Part shown: positions 61,662-64,000 of the stretch, one piece after another
Layout: every line of letters starts with the position of its first letter
Numbering within the stretch: the first letter of the stretch is position 1
NCBI GenBank assembly: GCA_022495995.1
Contig: JAFEMH010004899.1
Coordinates: 123,042-187,041, forward strand
Direction of reading: 5' to 3'
DNA: 64,000 bases
Source: Adenophora triphylla var. japonica
Taxonomy: Eukaryota; Streptophyta; Magnoliopsida; Asterales; Campanulaceae
Notes under the pieces: model-generated
The model's input: only the letters and a program-made list of their open reading frames with translations
Told to the model about the DNA's origin: nothing
Database searches by the model: none
Translations under genes and position numbers: made by a program

Positions 61662-64000
61662 ACGGAGGTCGTTTTCATGGTGAAAATCACCATTTACGAA
61701 ATTCCCCGATTCCCCAAAGGGGGTAGCTCACGCATTTTTGGGATCCCAGGCAATAGTAGCCAAATACCCTCCTTTCTTCAATAAATCCAATAAAAGTATC
61801 CTCCCACCAAAAATTTGGCTCAAACGGAGGTTGTTTTCATGGATGAAAATCACCATTTACGAAATTCCCCGATTCCCCAAAGGGGGTAGCTCACGCATTT
61901 TTGGGCTCCCAGGCAATAGTAGCCAAATACCCTCCTTTTTTTCAACCACTCCAATAAAAGGATCCGCCCACCAAAATTTGGCTCAAACGGAGGTCGTTTT
62001 AATGGTGAAAATCACCATTTACGAAATTTCCCGATTCCCAAAAGGGGGTAGTACACGCATTTTTGGGCTCCCGTGCACTCGTAGCCAAATACCCTCCTTT
62101 TTTCAAAAAATCCAATAGAACATTTGAAAGGATCCGCCCACCAAATATTTGGCTCAAACGGAGGTCGTTTTCATGGTGAAAATGACCATTTACGAAATTT
62201 CCCGATTCCCCAAAGGGGGTAGTACACGCATTTTTGGGCTCCCGTGCACTAGTAGCCAAATACCCTCCTTTTTTCAACCAATCTAATAGAACATTTGAAA
62301 GGATCCGCCCACCAAAAATTTGGCTCAAACGGAGGTCATTTTCATGGTGAAAATCACCATTTACGAAATTTCCTGATTCCCAAAATGGGGTAGTACACGC
62401 ATTTTTGGGCTCCCGGGTACTCGTAGCCAAATACCCTCCTTTTTTCAACCAATCCAATAGAACATTTGAAATGATCCGTGCACCAAAAATTTGGCTCAAA
62501 CGGAGGTCATTTTCATGGTGTAAATCACCATTTTCGAAATTTCCCGATTCCCCAAAGGGTGTAGCTCACGCATTTTTGGGCTCCCGAGAACTAGTAGCCA
62601 AATTCCATCCTTTTTTCAACCAATCCAATAGAAAATTTGAAATTATCCGCCCACCAAAAATTTGGCTCAAACGGAGGTCGTTTTCATGGTGAAAATGACC
62701 ATTTACGAAAGTTCTCGATTCCCCAAAGAGGGTAGTACACGCATTTTTGGGCTCTCGGGCACTAGTAGCCAAATACCATCCTTTTTTAATCAAATCCAAT
62801 AGAACATTTGAAAGGATAATCCCACCAAAAATTTGGCTCAAAGGGAGGTCGTTTTCATGGAGAAAATCACCATTTACGAAATTTCCCGATTCCCCAAAAG
62901 GAGTACACGCATTTTTGCGCTCCCGGGCACTAGTAGCCAAATACCCTCCTTTTTTCAACCAATCCATTGGAACATTTGAAAGGATCCGCCCACCAAAAAT
63001 TTGACTCAAACGGAGGTCATTTTCAGGGTGAAAATCACCATTTACGAAATTTCCCGATTCCCCAAAGGGGGTAGTACACGCATTTTTGCGCTCCCGAGCA
63101 CAATTAGCCAAATACCCTCCTTTTTTAAACCAATCCATTAGAACATTTGAAAGGATCCGCCCACCAAAAATTTGGCTCAAACAAAGGTCGTTTTCATGGC
63201 GAAAATGACCATTTACGAAATTTCCCGATTCCCTTTGAGTACACGCATTTTTGGGCTCCCTGGAACTAGTAGCCAAATTCCTTCCTTTTTTTCAACCAAT
63301 CAATTAGAACATTTGAAATGAACCTCCCACCAAAAATTTGGCTCAAACGGAGGTCATTTTCATGGTGAAAATGACCATTTACGAAATTTCTCGATTCCCC
63401 AAAGGGGGTTGTACACGCATTTTTGGGCTCTCATGCACTATTAGCCAAATACCATCCCTTTTTCATCCAATCCAATAGAACATTTGAAAGGATAAGCCCG
63501 CCAAAAATTTGGCTCAAACGGAGGTCGTTTTCATGGTGAAAATCACCATTTACGAAATTTCCCGATTCCCCAAAGGGGGTAGTACACGCATTTTTGGGCT
63601 CTCGGGCACTAGTAGCCAAATACCCTCCTTTTTTCAACCAATCTAATGGAAAATTTGAAAGGATCCGCCCACCAAAAATTTGGCTCAAATGGAGGTCGTT
63701 TTCATGGTGAAAATCACCATTTACGAAATTTCCCGATTTCCCAAAGGAGGTAGCACACGCATTTTTGAGCTCCCAGGCACTAGTAGCCAAATTTTCTCCT
63801 TTTTTAACCAATCCAACAGAACATTTGAAATGATCCGCCCACTAGAAATTTGGCTCAAACGGTGGTCGTTTTCATGGTGAAAATCACCATTTACGAAATT
63901 TCTCGATTCCCCAAAGGGGGTAGTACACGCATTTTTGGGCTCCCGAGCACTCGTAGCCAAATACCCTCTTTTTTTTCAACAAATCCAATAGAACATTTGA

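Larger units (their letters stand above)
36594..64000. repeat. Satellite array, block 3 (171-bp monomer, ~160 copies, runs off the window)
   Basis: Continuation of the same array and orientation, starting inside the monomer split by the CACTA element. Spacing of GGATCCGCCC at 58618 and 58789 is exactly 171 bp. Variants differ from block 1: CTCTCGGGCACTAGTAGCC with CATCCTTTTTTCATCC, CGCAGTTTTGGGCTC, CCCCGATTCCCC with GCAATAGTAGCC and CTTCTTCAACAAATCC, and CTCGTAGCCAAATACC are frequent. Several multi-monomer blocks are duplicated (listed separately). Monomers with internal deletions lie near 42547, 43842, 46596, 49203, 49231, 50714 and 59859. No gene is present; frames up to 339 codons (38529-39548, minus) are translations of the repeat. 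Confidence 0.97.

Noticed and set aside
4011..64000. CENP-B box in the satellite monomer
   Set aside because: I compared the TTTCGTAAAT / CCCGATTCCCC region with the core pattern nTTCGnnnnAnnCGGGn on both strands; the spacing and key bases do not fit.
4011..64000. CRISPR-like array
   Set aside because: There are no short repeats with unique spacers: the whole unit is repeated in tandem, and the context is eukaryotic transposons.
4011..64000. Ribosomal intergenic spacer or telomere repeats as the source of the array
   Set aside because: No rRNA sequence, Pol I promoter-like unit or TTTAGGG run is seen anywhere in the window.

Overview
The window is plant nuclear DNA, most likely from a flowering plant. 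It carries a long tandem satellite array broken by plant-type mobile elements: the 3' end of a Ty1/copia LTR retrotransposon, an Athila-like Ty3/gypsy fragment with a tRNA-Asp primer site, and a CACTA (En/Spm) DNA transposon that itself contains a small hAT element. I see no host gene, rRNA gene, tRNA gene, CRISPR array or bacterial-style operon. The species cannot be named from this sequence. The setting resembles centromeric, pericentromeric or other heterochromatic satellite DNA, but that location is an inference.

Layout. (1) 1-4010: 3' part of a copia-type element, consisting of a proline-rich/coiled-coil ORF with one in-frame stop, a 3' untranslated stretch, a polypurine tract and a 1481-bp 3' LTR running TGTTGG...CCAACA. 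(2) 4011-21683: satellite block 1. (3) 21684-24455: minus-strand Athila-like fragment (broken gag, primer binding site, 1742-bp LTR), truncated at its left edge. (4) 24456-29752: satellite block 2. (5) 29753-36593: CACTA element of 6841 bp with 13-bp terminal inverted repeats and a GAT target duplication, inserted cleanly into one monomer. It holds a multi-exon Transposase_24 (Ptta/En/Spm) gene with two homopolymer frameshifts, a 260-bp hAT element with an 8-bp target duplication, a trinucleotide microsatellite and internal duplications. (6) 36594-64000: satellite block 3, continuing past the window edge.

The satellite monomer is 171 bp (170 bp in single-base-deleted copies). About 295 monomers fill about 50.4 kb, roughly 79% of the window. 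Each typical monomer carries BamHI (GGATCC) and SmaI (CCCGGG) sites and two overlapping short dyads. Variant monomers recur at multiples of about 170 bp, so the array has a patchy higher-order structure with identifiable duplicated blocks. Because 171 is divisible by 3, open frames run for hundreds of codons, mainly on the minus strand; I treat all of them as non-genic.

The least expected signal is in the copia-type element. The hexamer AACCGC occurs 40 times on one strand in 4 kb, in all three reading frames of the ORF, in the untranslated region and in the LTR, where it forms clusters spaced 12-14 bp. That pattern suggests a nucleotide-level cis element rather than a protein constraint.
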